A stretch of 64,000 nucleotides of DNA from Prorocentrum cordatum (lineage: Eukaryota; Sar; Dinophyceae; Prorocentrales; Prorocentraceae): contig CAUYUJ010008557.1 in NCBI GenBank assembly GCA_963575745.1, positions 735,056-799,055 on the forward strand, written 5' to 3'. The position numbers were made by a program, and so were the translations under genes. Shown one piece after another: positions 34,550-45,290 of this stretch; position 1 is the stretch's first letter, and the number at the start of each line of letters is the position of its first letter. The notes beneath the pieces were generated by a model. It had not been told where the DNA came from, ran no database searches, and saw only the letters and a program-made list of their open reading frames with translations.

Positions 34550-35618
34550 TTGATTGGTGTTATTATCTTTGGGCTCGCATGGGTCGCTAGCGAGCGCGCG
34601 GTAGGACATATGCGTGGCGGAGACGACGCGAGAACGACCAGCCCTCATTGGGGCCCAGCCGGCCAAGTACCTTTTTGCGAATTCGTCCGCGAAGTACATG
34701 CCTGGATCAATGTGACCACAGGCAAAATGTGACACCCTCCCAGCAGGCTGCAGCTGTGCAGCGAGGTTTGGGAGGTCTCGCACGGTCCATAGCCATGAGG
34801 GCCCCTCCAGCAGTTATTAATTTTGGCGTCAACATAGGTGGCCGCCACACCGACGGCGCCACCTACATCATGTTCCTCTTAAGCACGAAGTTCGAGAACT
34901 TAGAAGAGGAGCGCCAACTCAATTCTGGTACGGCTCTCATTGATTTCCGAGTCCATGCGGGTGAACGTATCGACCAGACTTTAGCACGGTTTGAGATAGC
35001 CAGCTACGAAGCTGAACCAGCCGGCTTCAACATCCCCAACTTCCAAATCCGAACAGCGATTCTATATTCAGAGCCTTTGGAGTGGGGGCATCGCGTGCAC
35101 AACAACTCCTGCAGCCTTTCAACCTTCATATGCCGAGAGACCAACGACAATTTGACGCTCTACTTGAACGCATGAGGCCGTATGCTCACATTGCTGAGAG
35201 ACCCCCCGGCAATATCGGTGGCATCTTTAGTCGCGGTCACCGAACCGAGACCTTTCACGTGGAGGCCAACGCAGGGCAACTTGCCAAGAACGTCTGGAAT
35301 GATGATCCACAACCAACTGAGACCACTACACTGCTGGCTCAGAATGATGAAACGGCCTCGGGGTCGCAAGACTCTTGGGCCAGACCTCGGGGACCGCCCG
35401 ACGCGGTCTCCACCGTGCAAGCCATGGCCCTAATGGGCTCAGCGGGGCAACCCGCCGAGTCCGACTTCGACTCCGGTACTGATACAGATACTTGGTCAGA
35501 TGACGAAGCTGCCGCCCTTGATTACTCTGATATGCCTACATACCTTACTGAAGAGCAACGAGCTCAATGGCTATTCTTAGGCTATCAAAACACAAGCGTC
35601 GCTGGCAGATATTCATAA
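34550..35618 (+). pseudogene. Gag-like region of copia element, frameshifted
   Basis: Three overlapping frames (34550-34732, 34648-35175, 35082-35618) form one chain. It has VPFCEFVREVHAWINVTTGK, then RGLGGLARSIAMR, then ERIDQTLARFEIASYEAEPA, and after a shift LLQPFNLHMPRDQRQFDALL followed by YAHIAERPPGNIGG. A helical array of this kind, with a G-E-R-I-D-x-x-L-x-R-F segment and a QPF-x-x-x-x-P segment, is what I know from Gag of dinoflagellate copia elements. Gag packages the element RNA into particles. The C-terminal end is acidic (TDTDTWSDDEAAAL). Hairpin 35442-35455 lies in it and encodes AGQPA. At least two frameshifts argue for a dead copy. Confidence 0.6.
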
Positions 35619-35957
35619 AGAAACCAGTCCGAAAGGTAAGGCGTATCGTACGACGATCACGTAACGGAAAAGGCAAAGGTCGAAGTAAAAGGTAAAGGTA
35701 AGCGTCGGCGATTGCATGGTAGAGGCGTATAAGCATTCTGAGCGTCTCCTACTGGACCTCAGCATGAAGAAATGTTCTTAGGTGCCGGCATAATCAGCAG
35801 GCATGCATCAGGCAAAGGTAAAGGACGACGGGGGAAACCAAAGGATGCCAACGGTAAAACTACGGAGTGCGATATATGCCACAGTGCGCATGATTTCCGA
35901 CGCGAATGGCCTGGAGGTGATGGTAGAGGCAGGGGTCCGTCAATGCGCCTGGCTTAA
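35619..35957 (+). pseudogene. Lys/Arg-rich segment and damaged zinc knuckle
   Basis: The frame at 35772-35957 reads ECDICHSAHDFRREWPGGDG. This has the spacing of a retroviral-type CCHC knuckle, except that His is one residue early and the last Cys is Trp, so zinc binding is probably lost. It follows a basic, repeat-like Lys/Gly stretch at 35640-35705. Position after Gag fits the nucleocapsid. Confidence 0.5.
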
Positions 35958-36018
35958 ACAGACTCCGACATGCAGTATGTTGACTGGGAGACACTTTTAG
36001 CTAACTCCGCCGATAGCT

Positions 36019-37014
36019 TTGCCACAATTGTTAACTTCATGGCTGCCAGATATCTCAGCGCCATTAACCCTCGAGAATATCGCCGACGAGCTGTTCGAGG
36101 AGGTGTTCACTGGGCACAGCGACATCGATTTGGCAGAATGGCTGGGTATAGCCATCGCGGGGCAACCTGCAGATACTGAGTTTGTCGAGAATTTCCACAT
36201 GTCCGCTGAAGGAGATTTTGGCATGGCGGGGGCACCCGCGGATTCAGAATCTACCACTCTTGCAACAAATGAAGAAACACAGGCGATGCTCTATCCTCGG
36301 GCGATTGGAAATCCGACAGACATGGAACTAATCGATGATGACCCTCTGCGGGGGAACCCGCGAGACGCCGGTGATCTATCTGAGCGCATTCAATTTGAGC
36401 TTGGTCATAATAGCAAATTCAATGCACTTTTGTTGCTTCAAATCGATCCATGGGCCGCCAGAAGCGATCGACAAGCCGCCCAGTCTGGAGGACGAAGAAT
36501 TATCGCGACGACGACGACGAGGACGAAGAACGGGAATATAGTGACCGCGCGATACGTCGTGGTCGGGTTCCCAGTCGCGCGCCAGATCGCGCGCGCGCCC
36601 GCCCCAGCGGTGCTCGCTCTAGCGGTCTTCAGCGCCCTTGCCCTCCCGATGCGGTTGCCCCGAAGGCCCCGCCATGGCGGGCTAGTAGGTCGGCCACTCC
36701 CCCAAGGAGGGAGCGCCCGCGGGGGTGCCCGCTTCAAGATGATCAACCGCGAGAAGAAGAATATCCAGAAGGTAGCATGCAGCGCCTTAAAGGCTACGCG
36801 GAAGCTGGATTGGCTCGTCAGCACATGCCCTCAGGTCAGAAGCAATACTGGCTGGATCAGGGTTGGAGTGAGCACCAGATCCGGCACTGGTATTCTCTTC
36901 GCAAGATCAAACGTGATGAGACAGGCAATAGCGTGCGCTCGACAAGGGCAGGACCTGTTAAACCACAAGATTAGATGGTCACGCGCAACCTCAAGAGGCT
37001 CAAGAGGGCTATAA
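36019..37014 (+). pseudogene. Copia spacer polyprotein, part 1
   Basis: Acidic sequence at the start (frame 36019) carries hairpins at 36157, 36226 and 36348. From 36450 another frame reads Arg/Ser/Pro-rich, then RQHMPSGQKQYWLDQGWSEH. No known domain. It is probably the region between nucleocapsid and protease in longer dinoflagellate elements. Confidence 0.4.
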
Positions 37015-37685
37015 TCGAGGAACGGAAGCTCTACAGAAACGTCTGTTGCTCATGCCTCGAATATGCTGACCATGGGCCTGGCTGCCCCGTGAGACGCCCG
37101 TCAGGAAGCCCGCATTTGAAAAGAACGCCATGTGTTTGGTCTCAGGGTGATGGTCGGGGCCGCTGTACTGATCCCAATACAACGCCATATGGTGAGCAGC
37201 GGACGGAGAGGGACTACGACCACGCCACATCTGAAGAAATAGCCCGCGCAAACCTCGCATGGAAGAATTTGATACCTACCCACCATTTGTTGCAGTTCAA
37301 TCGCGATTGGCACGCTGGGAAGCCTGCCGACTACAACTCAGAAGAAGAAGAATATCAACAAGGCGCTGATGAACATGGAGATGATGAGATGGCTGAAGAA
37401 GTCGATCCCACGGACGCTGCCCCTGAAGGGTACGCGTCGAGCGATTCGGGCATTGCGGACGCTACGTGCCAGACGGATACGCCGATCGATCCCAGGTACG
37501 TCGTCACACAGGAGATGGATCTCTCCCCTGAGAGGCGGATTGCTTATCGTGCTCAAGGTGTGGTCTGGATAAAAACAAGCATCGTCGAAAGACGCAGCGC
37601 CACTACATACCTCCTTGCAGGTAAGCACAATACCATTATTAAGAACTACCCCAGTGCGAACCTACCTAGAAGCTGGAGCCCCTAG
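36975..37685 (+). pseudogene. Copia spacer polyprotein, part 2
   Basis: Frame 36975-37685 (236 codons) begins with a basic helix, then CCSCLEYADHGPGC, a possible Cys2-His-Cys knuckle of irregular spacing. It ends in an acidic segment and RRIAYRAQGVVWIKTSIVER. Reading is cut by the right inverted arm, which begins at 37647 inside this frame. Function unknown. Confidence 0.4.
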
Positions 37686-38343
37686 GAAAGCAGCGTTAGT
37701 TCATATGCTATGCTATGCTATGCTATGCCATGCTATGTTGGGGTATGATATGGCATGTTATGATATATGCTGCGTTATGCGATGCTATGCTAAGCTATGA
37801 TATGGCATGCTGCGCTGTGCGATGCTAAGCTATGACATGATATGATATGATAAGCTTGTTTGCGCGATGTTATGCTATGGTATGGTATGATATGATATGC
37901 TATGCCGCGCTATGCTATGTTATGATATGATGTGATATGATTGGCTATGTTATGTTATGCTATGATATGCTAATGCATCGCTGCGCTGTGCTAAGCTAAG
38001 CTAAGCTAGCCCTCTAGGCGTAGCCTCTGTGGGGAATTACACCCATGCTAATTACCAGAACAGAAAACTAAACTGGCAATGCGGTTGGCACGCGCGAGCG
38101 CCACAACATACACCCACATATCCGGGGCAGGATGAGCAGGAGCTGGATGACGGCGAGGATGACGAGGAGAAGCTAGGCTAAGCTGTGATGAAATAAGCTA
38201 AGCTGAGATGAGATAAGCAACGCTAAGCTAAAGGGGCGCACCGCGGGGCGGATGCTGGGGGGGGCGCCCGGGGCGCGTTCCACTGCCTGGTCCCTTTAAA
38301 CTGAGAGAGTAAGAACCCTTTTAGGCAGAGCCTAGGTAGGGAA
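37647..38343 (-). repeat. Long inverted arm, right copy
   Basis: Reverse complement of 32717-33335. Contains TATGC pentamer arrays, then GCTAA types. It is about 78 bp longer than the left arm because of an unshared segment at roughly 38010-38165. It interrupts the copia polyprotein. Confidence 0.85.
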
Positions 38344-38373
38344 CATGGCCCTTGGACGCCAGATGAACGCGAT

Positions 38374-39379
38374 TTGAACCCTGGCCGAGATTCCATGCGT
38401 TATGGGCCAAGGACACCGGCAGGGGCCGCTAAGGCGACTCCGAAGCCGAAGCCAGAGGCGATCATCGATATTTCGTCATCGTCGGGTTCATCAAGCTCAT
38501 CGCTTGGTTCTGATCAGCTCAAACCTAAAAGAAAGAAGAGGGGGGGGGCCAGATGATCCCAACCCTGGAGACAGCAAACAGCAGCGATATGCGGGGCAAC
38601 CTGCTGACCGACAACGATCCAGAGTACCAGCAGTGGCTGCCGCTGCAGATGCATTTCAGGGCACCAGCACCTCTACTCCAAACGAGCCTGTGCCGCGTCG
38701 CGGCCCCGCGCCAGGTCGGGCGCGCAGGACAGGATGGGCCCCCGCGCTGGAAGGGCGAACAAGGGATGCTTCCTCAACGAGACGCGGCACCGAAAAGCTA
38801 CTGGCCACCTCGTCGAAGGCGCCAGGGATGGCCCCCAGAGATAAGACAGTCGAGTCTCACAACATCGAGGAAAAGACACGCCAGGACTTCGACATCAGTA
38901 CCCCGACAGGAACTCCTCGGACGCCCATGGGAACTGCTGGCGCTGTCACATCGGCGGCGAGCGCGTCGGCACCTGCCGCGCCAGTGGCAGCTCGACGTTC
39001 CGCGGGGCAACCTGCTCAGAGTTCCGCGGGGCAACCTGCTCAGAGCTCAGCAGGGCAACCTGCCCTCACTTTGGAGATGCCAGTGGAATGCCGAGAGTAC
39101 TGGGGCAGGTTACGCACGTCCAATCGCATGAAGATTAACCCAGCATATCATCCTCAGATGGATGACGGGTCTGATCGATACACGGTGGTGCAATGCGACC
39201 TCGTGGACACTGACGTCCATCATAACCCAGAGCCACATACGCAGCACATAGTGCGCAACATTCTGCGTAAACGCCCAGCACTCGCGCTCGAATCTGAAAA
39301 GGGATATCTATTTGGAGTCCTTATATCAGAAGATGCCAATAAGCCAATGTTCAGCTTTGATAAGCAACGTTGGATTTCA
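38374..39379 (+). pseudogene. Copia polyprotein, disordered region with AGQPA repeats
   Basis: Ser/Lys-rich start, G8 run near 38541 with a frame change, then Ala/Pro/Arg-rich sequence containing three 24-bp tandem hairpin units at 39002, 39026 and 39050 (AGQPAQSS repeats). From about 39070 it becomes folded-looking: MPVECREYWGRLRTSNRMKI onward. No domain is assigned before 39380. Confidence 0.45.
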
Positions 39380-40130
39380 GAGTGGCTGACGACTGCCCTT
39401 CGTCACAAAACTGGTCATACAGGTCGTCTTTCTGACAGATTCCTGCGGGAAGTACCATCCTGCGATGCGTACGAAGGATGGGCAGGATGATCACAGTTGC
39501 TCAGCATCTGGCCAACTGAAGGATATGATAATTTTCACTACAAGCACCTGGGGACTACGCCACAAGCTCAAGGATCTGCACTGGGCGTACCAGGCTTTAG
39601 CTGTGTTGGAACTTATTGGCATGGTTGATAGTGCTGGAATGTAAAAGAACAGGCTGCAGCCCAAGAAGCTGAAGTACTCCTCCGAGAAGCACGACACGTA
39701 CTTCATCCGTCCAAGTAGCGGACACAGCAGCCCTGGGATAAGGTGCCCTGAATCCGTATGTATGAGAATGACAGATTTGACCGCTCCAGGTGCACCTTGT
39801 TATTTCATTCATGGAACCCAATGGGACAGTATCCTTAATATACTGAGTGTCGGATTGTCATGCCGCGCCGATGACGCCAGCAAGAAGAGGGGCAGACAGT
39901 TCGAACATGGTTGCCCATGCCTTCCTGGTGACAATCGATTCCAGTCTGGTCTGCGCGTTGATTCCGAGGTGCTGGCCATGGTTGGTTTGAAGAACCTGCT
40001 TCGGGACAGCGTACCGAGTCGGCGCCCAGCAAATGACATCATCATGTCAGCGGGCCGTGACGGCAGGATTCCTTCGACCCATGTCGTCCAGTTGATAGGC
40101 ATTCTGCCTAACCGCAATTGCATGTACAAT
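39380..40130 (+). pseudogene. Tpt1/KptA-like RNA 2'-phosphotransferase domain
   Basis: Tpt1/KptA enzymes use NAD+ to remove an RNA 2'-phosphate. The order of family motifs is visible. EWLTTALRHK matches the N-terminal L-x-x-x-L-R-H box. A YEGWAG/QLLSIW segment follows, where the family has a G-W-x-x-V-x-x-L-L stretch. TTPQAQGSA sits where I-R-A-x-Q-G-H-S is expected. CYFIHGTQWDSILNILSVGL matches the H-G-T-x-x-x-x-x-x-S-I-L-x-x-G-L box. SGLRVDSEVL carries the second Arg, and RPANDIIMSAG plus RIPSTH close the domain. The Arg and His of the R-A-x-Q-G-H-S box are missing, and TGA at 39488 interrupts the chain. Between 39590 and 39760 the reading is unclear. It is encoded within the copia polyprotein, on the same strand. 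Confidence 0.55.
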
Positions 40131-40994
40131 CGTGTGGGGCACAAATGGGTCAATCCCTCATACCTGCGAGAGGGCAATCAGCCGTATCAGGGTGGCAGTA
40201 TTTCTATCGAAAGGATGGGCGAATATCGCAATGACGCATCATCCTTGAACGATTGGTTCATCCCAAAGACCCCCTACACATTGAAGTGTCCCGATCCGAC
40301 CCCCGCTCAGGAAGTCGAGTTCTCAACAGTGCTCACGATGCAGGATGCGTATCGCGCGGGGGCATCTGCAGGGGGATATGATGGATCATGGCTACAGGCT
40401 CAGAACGCGGATGTGACAGGTATTACTCCAAGTGGCATCGCGCCCTCCGACACGATGTACGTCAACGGTCCGTGGCGTGCCCATGTACAACAAGTGCCAA
40501 TACCTGCAGGGCAACCTGCTTCATTTGCTCCAGTGAGCAGAGCTACCATACCATTTGGTACTCCACAGAGTGCTGGGAGCACTACCAGCCTACAGGCGGG
40601 GCCCCCAAGCATTCGAATGGATCCACAGCTCTATAATCTTTACAGGCGACATCGACATTTGTATCGCCACGTCCACATGTGGGGCAACCTACTTTTCCTG
40701 ACCAATGTGCTGTACAGAAAACCGAGAGTGTGGTTGGTCAGCAAGAATGGATGTATCGGCAGATGCGTGATGCCGCTCAGAGTACGCGTAGGGATGGCAT
40801 TGGCCTCCCTGGCGCCAACTGGACGCCGCCTTGGGGGTATGTTCCGGACCCAAATCCGTCACCGGACAACCCCAATCGGTTTGGATACGTGCCAGCATGT
40901 TTCAGTCATCCGACATACGACCCAACGGCTGCTGACCGTCCAACAGCAGCACCAATGGACTACCCATTGTATCCTGACTATCACGCTCAGGTAA
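40131..40994 (+). pseudogene. Copia polyprotein after Tpt1-like domain
   Basis: Continuation of the frame that began at 39762 (410 codons). It has GGSISIERMGEYRNDASSLN, then Ser/Thr/Gly/Pro-rich linker with AGQPA from hairpin 40506-40519. No domain assigned. Confidence 0.4.
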
Positions 40995-41100
40995 ATGGTA
41001 CTCCCTGGGTGGGAACACGGCCCGAAAACCGTATGTCCGGGCGACGGCCGACGATTTCTACCAGTCTCAGCTGACGCGTGGCTCGGGGCATGCATCAGGC

Positions 41101-42300
41101 GTGCCAGGCCAGATCCCTCACTATGGATATCTGGCCGCCCCCATGGATCAAGATGCGCAGCAACAGGCCCCAGGCCTAGTACTGCCATCGACCATGGGAT
41201 GGCTGCGCTTTGAGATCCTGGCCATACATGAGGCGCAGCAGGCCAACCTGGCAATGCATTCTGCCCGCCAGCGTCAAAACCAGGAGCGTCAGGCCAATGG
41301 ATTGCTGAGCCGCGCGGGGCAACCTGCTATTTCCAATGCAGCAGGGGCACCTGCGATCAGTCCGGCCACGATCGCAGCAATGCAGCTACCGACGGCACAG
41401 ACCTTTGAACAGGTATCTCGTTCCCACGGACACGCCATCAAGAGGCTGAACCTGACGAAGAGGCTCTACGTGTCAGGAGTGAGACACGGCGCCGCGACAT
41501 GCGATGAGTCCCTGCACTGCAAGATTGCGTGCAAAACAAGGGGAGATCGGGCGTGGACACCTGCTGTGCCGAGACTTGGCACCTACTCAGCAAATGTAGC
41601 CCAGGGTTCTGGGGAGAACCTCCCTGCTAGCCTGGGTCTGAGGAGCATGTCCAACATGGGGGCCATCCTGATCCTGGAGCAGGGGCACGAGAAGATGATC
41701 ATCCCTGGCGCGGTGATGTACAATACTCTACTTGGAAAGGGTGCCAGAGTGCTTGATTTGATGAAGACACCTTCTGGACATCTGGCACTCAAGGCTGACG
41801 AGTACGGGACAGCCACTAAGGACAAAGGGTCGATGTCGTGTACGATTACGGCCAATCCTCAGTGCGAAGATGATCCATTGCTATTCAAAGAGGCATCTGA
41901 TCCAGAGCCAACCGCGGGGACACCTGCTGTGAGCAATGCCCGCGCATATATGATGTCACAAGATGCAGAGGGCATCAGCTTCTCCATCAACGAGGAGACG
42001 TTCGCTTTCACGATCCAGTCTTTAGTGAATAACACCTTGAAGACCTGGCATCGTAGGAATACGTCCTTCGGGACCGACCCTACCTCGGCCGACAAGGACT
42101 TCGCCTTGCGCAATTTGCAGGCGAAGGTATATCCGGCCATTTGCGAGGAGGGCACGAAGTGGACGCCGCCCGATGCACAGGCAGGGACACCTGCGGAAGG
42201 GGATGATGCCGCTGAGAAGTTTGATACCTTTACTTCGAGCAGCGGCTCTGCAGCGCAGCATGGCACAGGCATTTGGACGCCCCCATCGCCAAGCGAGTGA
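41101..42300 (+). pseudogene. Copia polyprotein, unassigned 399-codon frame
   Basis: The longest clean reading of the element. Gln/Ala-rich helix HEAQQANLAMHSARQRQNQE, then AGQPAIS and AGAPAIS from two hairpins 13 bp apart (41314 and 41341), then a folded-looking part with GAILILEQGHEKMIIPGAVM and GARVLDLMKTPSGHLALKAD. In copia elements a retropepsin is expected between Gag and integrase, and this is the likeliest place, but I see no D-T/S-G active site. Hairpins at 41914 and 42181 encode AGTPA. Function unknown. Confidence 0.45.
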
Positions 42301-42310
42301 CGGGGGCAGG

Positions 42311-43110
42311 CGCGCGCCGCGGCCACTCGCGCTTGCTCAGACAGGCCGAACACTCAGGTACTGTCAGCAAACGCGGGGAAACCTGCACCTATTTTCCCAG
42401 GCACCGGCTGCGCGTGCCAGGGACAGTGGCCAGCCCGGCTGCGCGGCTGCCACGACCGGCAGTGGGCCCGGCTGTGTGGCCGCTGCAGGAAAAGAAGGAC
42501 TATCGCATCATTCGCACTCCCGTGCGTTTGTTGTTGAAGATATACGGACGGCTTGCGCTGAACTCCGAGCCCGTGGCTACATGTGTGACCGTATTACACA
42601 TACAGAGGTAATCACCTCCACTGGTACACAGTACTTGGGTGCATTACTCTCGGGCGATTTCCAACTGTTGCGGGTGGCAACACCCGCTGATTGGCATGCG
42701 AGGCTGCCTGGCAAGAGGGCAGGGCCACGCTGCCAGCGCATCCACAGCTTGATGTCGAAAGCTTGGGCTCTACGCATGACTATTTTGCTTGTGGGGCCAC
42801 CATGATATTTCTGGAAGCAAGGTCCCATGCGAGAAGCTATTGAAGATCTTGATTTACAAGTCATGCGTATGCGTTTCTGCCACTTCGGCCTCAAGTACGA
42901 CCGCGCTAACACGTTGCCCAGCGGATCATATCTGCAAGTGGCGACTACCTGCACGCGCATCCCGACCAACCTATGGCGATGCACATGCAACATAGCAGGG
43001 GAACCTGCACAACCTACGGAGCATGCCCTAGTTTGGCACGGGCAAGGTGCTCAGAAGGCCGAGTGGCGCAACAAGACGCTAGCGATCATGACCGCGAGGT
43101 AATTGATCAT
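42311..43110 (+). pseudogene. Copia polyprotein, possible methyltransferase-like region 1
   Basis: Readings from 42311 and 42827 join as LRVATPADWHARLPGKRAGP, MTILLVGPP, REAIEDLDLQVMRMRFCHFG, KYDRANTLPSGSYLQVATT and PTNLWRCTC. The Gly-Pro-Pro box after a hydrophobic strand, and the R-M-R-F-C-H-F-G segment, suggest a Rossmann-type enzyme remnant related to the downstream methyltransferase-like ORF. I regard this as tentative. Hairpins: 42373 (loop GAAA), 42670-42687 (7-bp stem) and 42995. Confidence 0.35.
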
Positions 43111-43640
43111 ATGTATCTACATAAGACGCAGAGAAATCACACAAGCGCTGTACATCTTAGTGTCCATTCTCGAGTAGATAGAGGAGCTCGAACCTACGTT
43201 CAGTTTCCTAAGAATGGCCCCGAGTGGGACCATGCTGTTAGACGGCTGACGATGAACCCGGGCGACAACGCGATCATCCAAGACATCAAAATCCAGGGCC
43301 AGCCTTTCGGGCACAATTACAACGCACCATTACCCAATGGTGTTACCAGCATTCGTACCCGACTGTGCTGGGAGCAGCTGGAACCGACTCTCCTCGGAGA
43401 CGGACGCTCACGTCCACGCTCAAGGCGAGTGGCGATCATCGATTGCGATCGTCACCCTCCGCCTTCGATTGAGCGCGGCCGCGTGCCCCCCTCTATTCCC
43501 GAATTTCCGACACCCAGTTCACCTGAGACCGAACGACAGACAGCATTACCAACCGATGCCAGAATTAAGCAAAATGGGAAAAGAAAGCAGACAAAGAAGC
43601 TGGCATCAAGCCGCGCAAGATACCCAAAATAGTCGAAGAA
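43111..43640 (+). pseudogene. Copia polyprotein, unassigned
   Basis: Frame 42973-43632 reads RTYVQFPKNGPEWDHAVRRL and MNPGDNAIIQDIKIQGQPFG, then a basic tail. No domain recognised. Confidence 0.35.
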
Positions 43641-43818
43641 GGCAGCGACGACTGTGGAGATGACCTGAAAGGACTCGGATGTAGTACGTACTACGCCGAC
43701 GTACCCCTTGACTCCGACACGGCAAGTGACGATGAAGAGGAGACTTTCATCACGTTACTTGCGGGGCAACCTGCTGAATCCTACGCAGATGTATTCTCCA
43801 TAATCCCCATCTTGTGTT

Positions 43819-44484
43819 ATGGGCGACATTATGGTAGATATGTTGGAATTGTGTAGAGGAAGTGGAGGCATCTCTCAGCTAGCGTTCAGCCGAGGTCTGT
43901 CCTCAGGGGGAAATCTCGACAAACGTACCTTTGTTGACCTTGGCAACAAGGATGTTCAAGATGCAGTGATGCACTATTTCGACGTTTGCTGTGTCAAAGT
44001 TGTCATGTTACAGCCCAACTGCAGAACAATTGGGTTGCCTTCCTATTTCAAGGCGCAGGTCAACTACGATACTTGGCATGAACATCATAAAGAAGACATG
44101 CCACATATCAAGTTATGTGGGGAGGTGGCTGTACGCCAGAACGATCTTCGACGATTCTACTTACGAGAACAACCAGTGGGGACTTGGGTGGATCAGGTAC
44201 CACCATGGACTACGTTGGCCAAAGCCAAGGGCACTTGCAAGGTGGATATGGATCAATGCACTACTGGCCTACGTGACTCCCATGGGGTACTGATACGAAA
44301 GCCGACTGAGATTATGGCCAACCATCGTCTTTTCCTCACCCTTTTGAACGAAGAATATGTCCTGGGCATCATGAACACGCGTCGGTATGTAACAAGGAAC
44401 TGTCCATGGCTGCACAATATACTCCAAAGATGCAGTCGCTTTTTGTCGAGGCTGTTCAGATCGCGCATGATCTCTTCCAGTTAA
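43819..44484 (+). CDS. Methyltransferase-like ORF of copia element
   Basis: A clean 221-codon frame. VDMLELCRGSGGISQLAFSR resembles the Gly-rich SAM-binding loop (motif I). TFVDLGNKDVQDAV follows, as an acidic second strand. VKVVMLQPNCRTIG is where cytosine methyltransferases have a P-C box (motif IV), here with one residue between Pro and Cys. REQPVGTWVDQVPPW is where an E-N-V/E-N-P box would be (motif VI). VDMDQCTTGL and RKPTEIMANH follow. The fold class seems right, but the catalytic box is altered. ATG 43819 is a frame boundary and not a proven start; the reading probably belonged to the polyprotein. Dinoflagellate retrotransposons encoding cytosine methyltransferases are known, so the context fits. 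Confidence 0.5.
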   Translation: MGDIMVDMLELCRGSGGISQLAFSRGLSSGGNLDKRTFVDLGNKDVQDAVMHYFDVCCVKVVMLQPNCRTIGLPSYFKAQVNYDTWHEHHKEDMPHIKLCGEVAVRQNDLRRFYLREQPVGTWVDQVPPWTTLAKAKGTCKVDMDQCTTGLRDSHGVLIRKPTEIMANHRLFLTLLNEEYVLGIMNTRRYVTRNCPWLHNILQRCSRFLSRLFRSRMISSS

Positions 44485-45290
44485 CTCGTGATCCTTTCCA
44501 TGGCTACCCTTATTCGTCCACCGTGCTGGTCGCCGACGTGAGGGGATCCGACTTGGATGACCCGAGTCCCCCTCGGCAACTTGACTGCTCGATTGCGAGA
44601 CCACCCGCGGGAGGGCTCGGGTGTCCCGCATGCGCGGACAACGTTAACATGCATTCTCCTTCTCATGATAGAGATCCGAGAACTTGCAGGTGGTGCGATA
44701 AGGACGACTACCATTGGGAGTGTCCGAGCTGAAAGAAGAGCTATGGGACAAAAACAAGCCTGGGCACGTACTAACACCTGGCAAATGCAAGTTTGCCAAG
44801 CCTTGGAAGTTGCCCGACAATCATGGACAGACACCACCGGTTCTTGCCGAACCGGCAGCAGGACCCGCACCGCCAGCTCCTGCTGAGTTAGCAGCACCAC
44901 CACCCGAGGCGCCAGCCGCATTACCACTTCCGCGGCCACGAGCACCGAGACCCGGCTCCAGAGCTGGACCTGCAGCGGGCGCAAGCAGTCACGACATTAT
45001 TGTAGGCAGACATGCTGCTGAACCTGCTGCAGGGCAACCTGCCTCGAGCGGAGCTGGTAGTTCGGATGGCCATCTCTGACTACCACAGGTTAGAGTCAGA
45101 CGTGGTCGACAACAAGGTGGAGAAGCACCTCCTTCCCCACCAGCGGGTAACCATGCTGCGCGACCACGACTACCAGACTGGCCGCGGTTCGATGTACAAA
45201 TCAGTCCACAAAATTTACGAAGCCTTGACCCCAGAGGGGTAACACGCGAGTTGCGGAAGCTACGCTTGCGTTGATTCCACGCGAAAGAGC
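44485..45290 (+). pseudogene. Zn-ribbon-like and Pro/Ala-rich linker before integrase
   Basis: Frame 44406-44732 ends with CPACADNVNM, then RDPRTCRWCDKDDYHWECP, two Cys pairs with His residues that could bind zinc. Frame 44714-45079 is Pro/Ala-rich and carries AGQPA from hairpin 45029-45042. The chain continues past a stop as the start of the integrase. Confidence 0.45.

Noticed and set aside
41101-42300. Retropepsin (protease) of the copia element
   Set aside because: Expected here by position, but no D-T/S-G active-site triad was seen.
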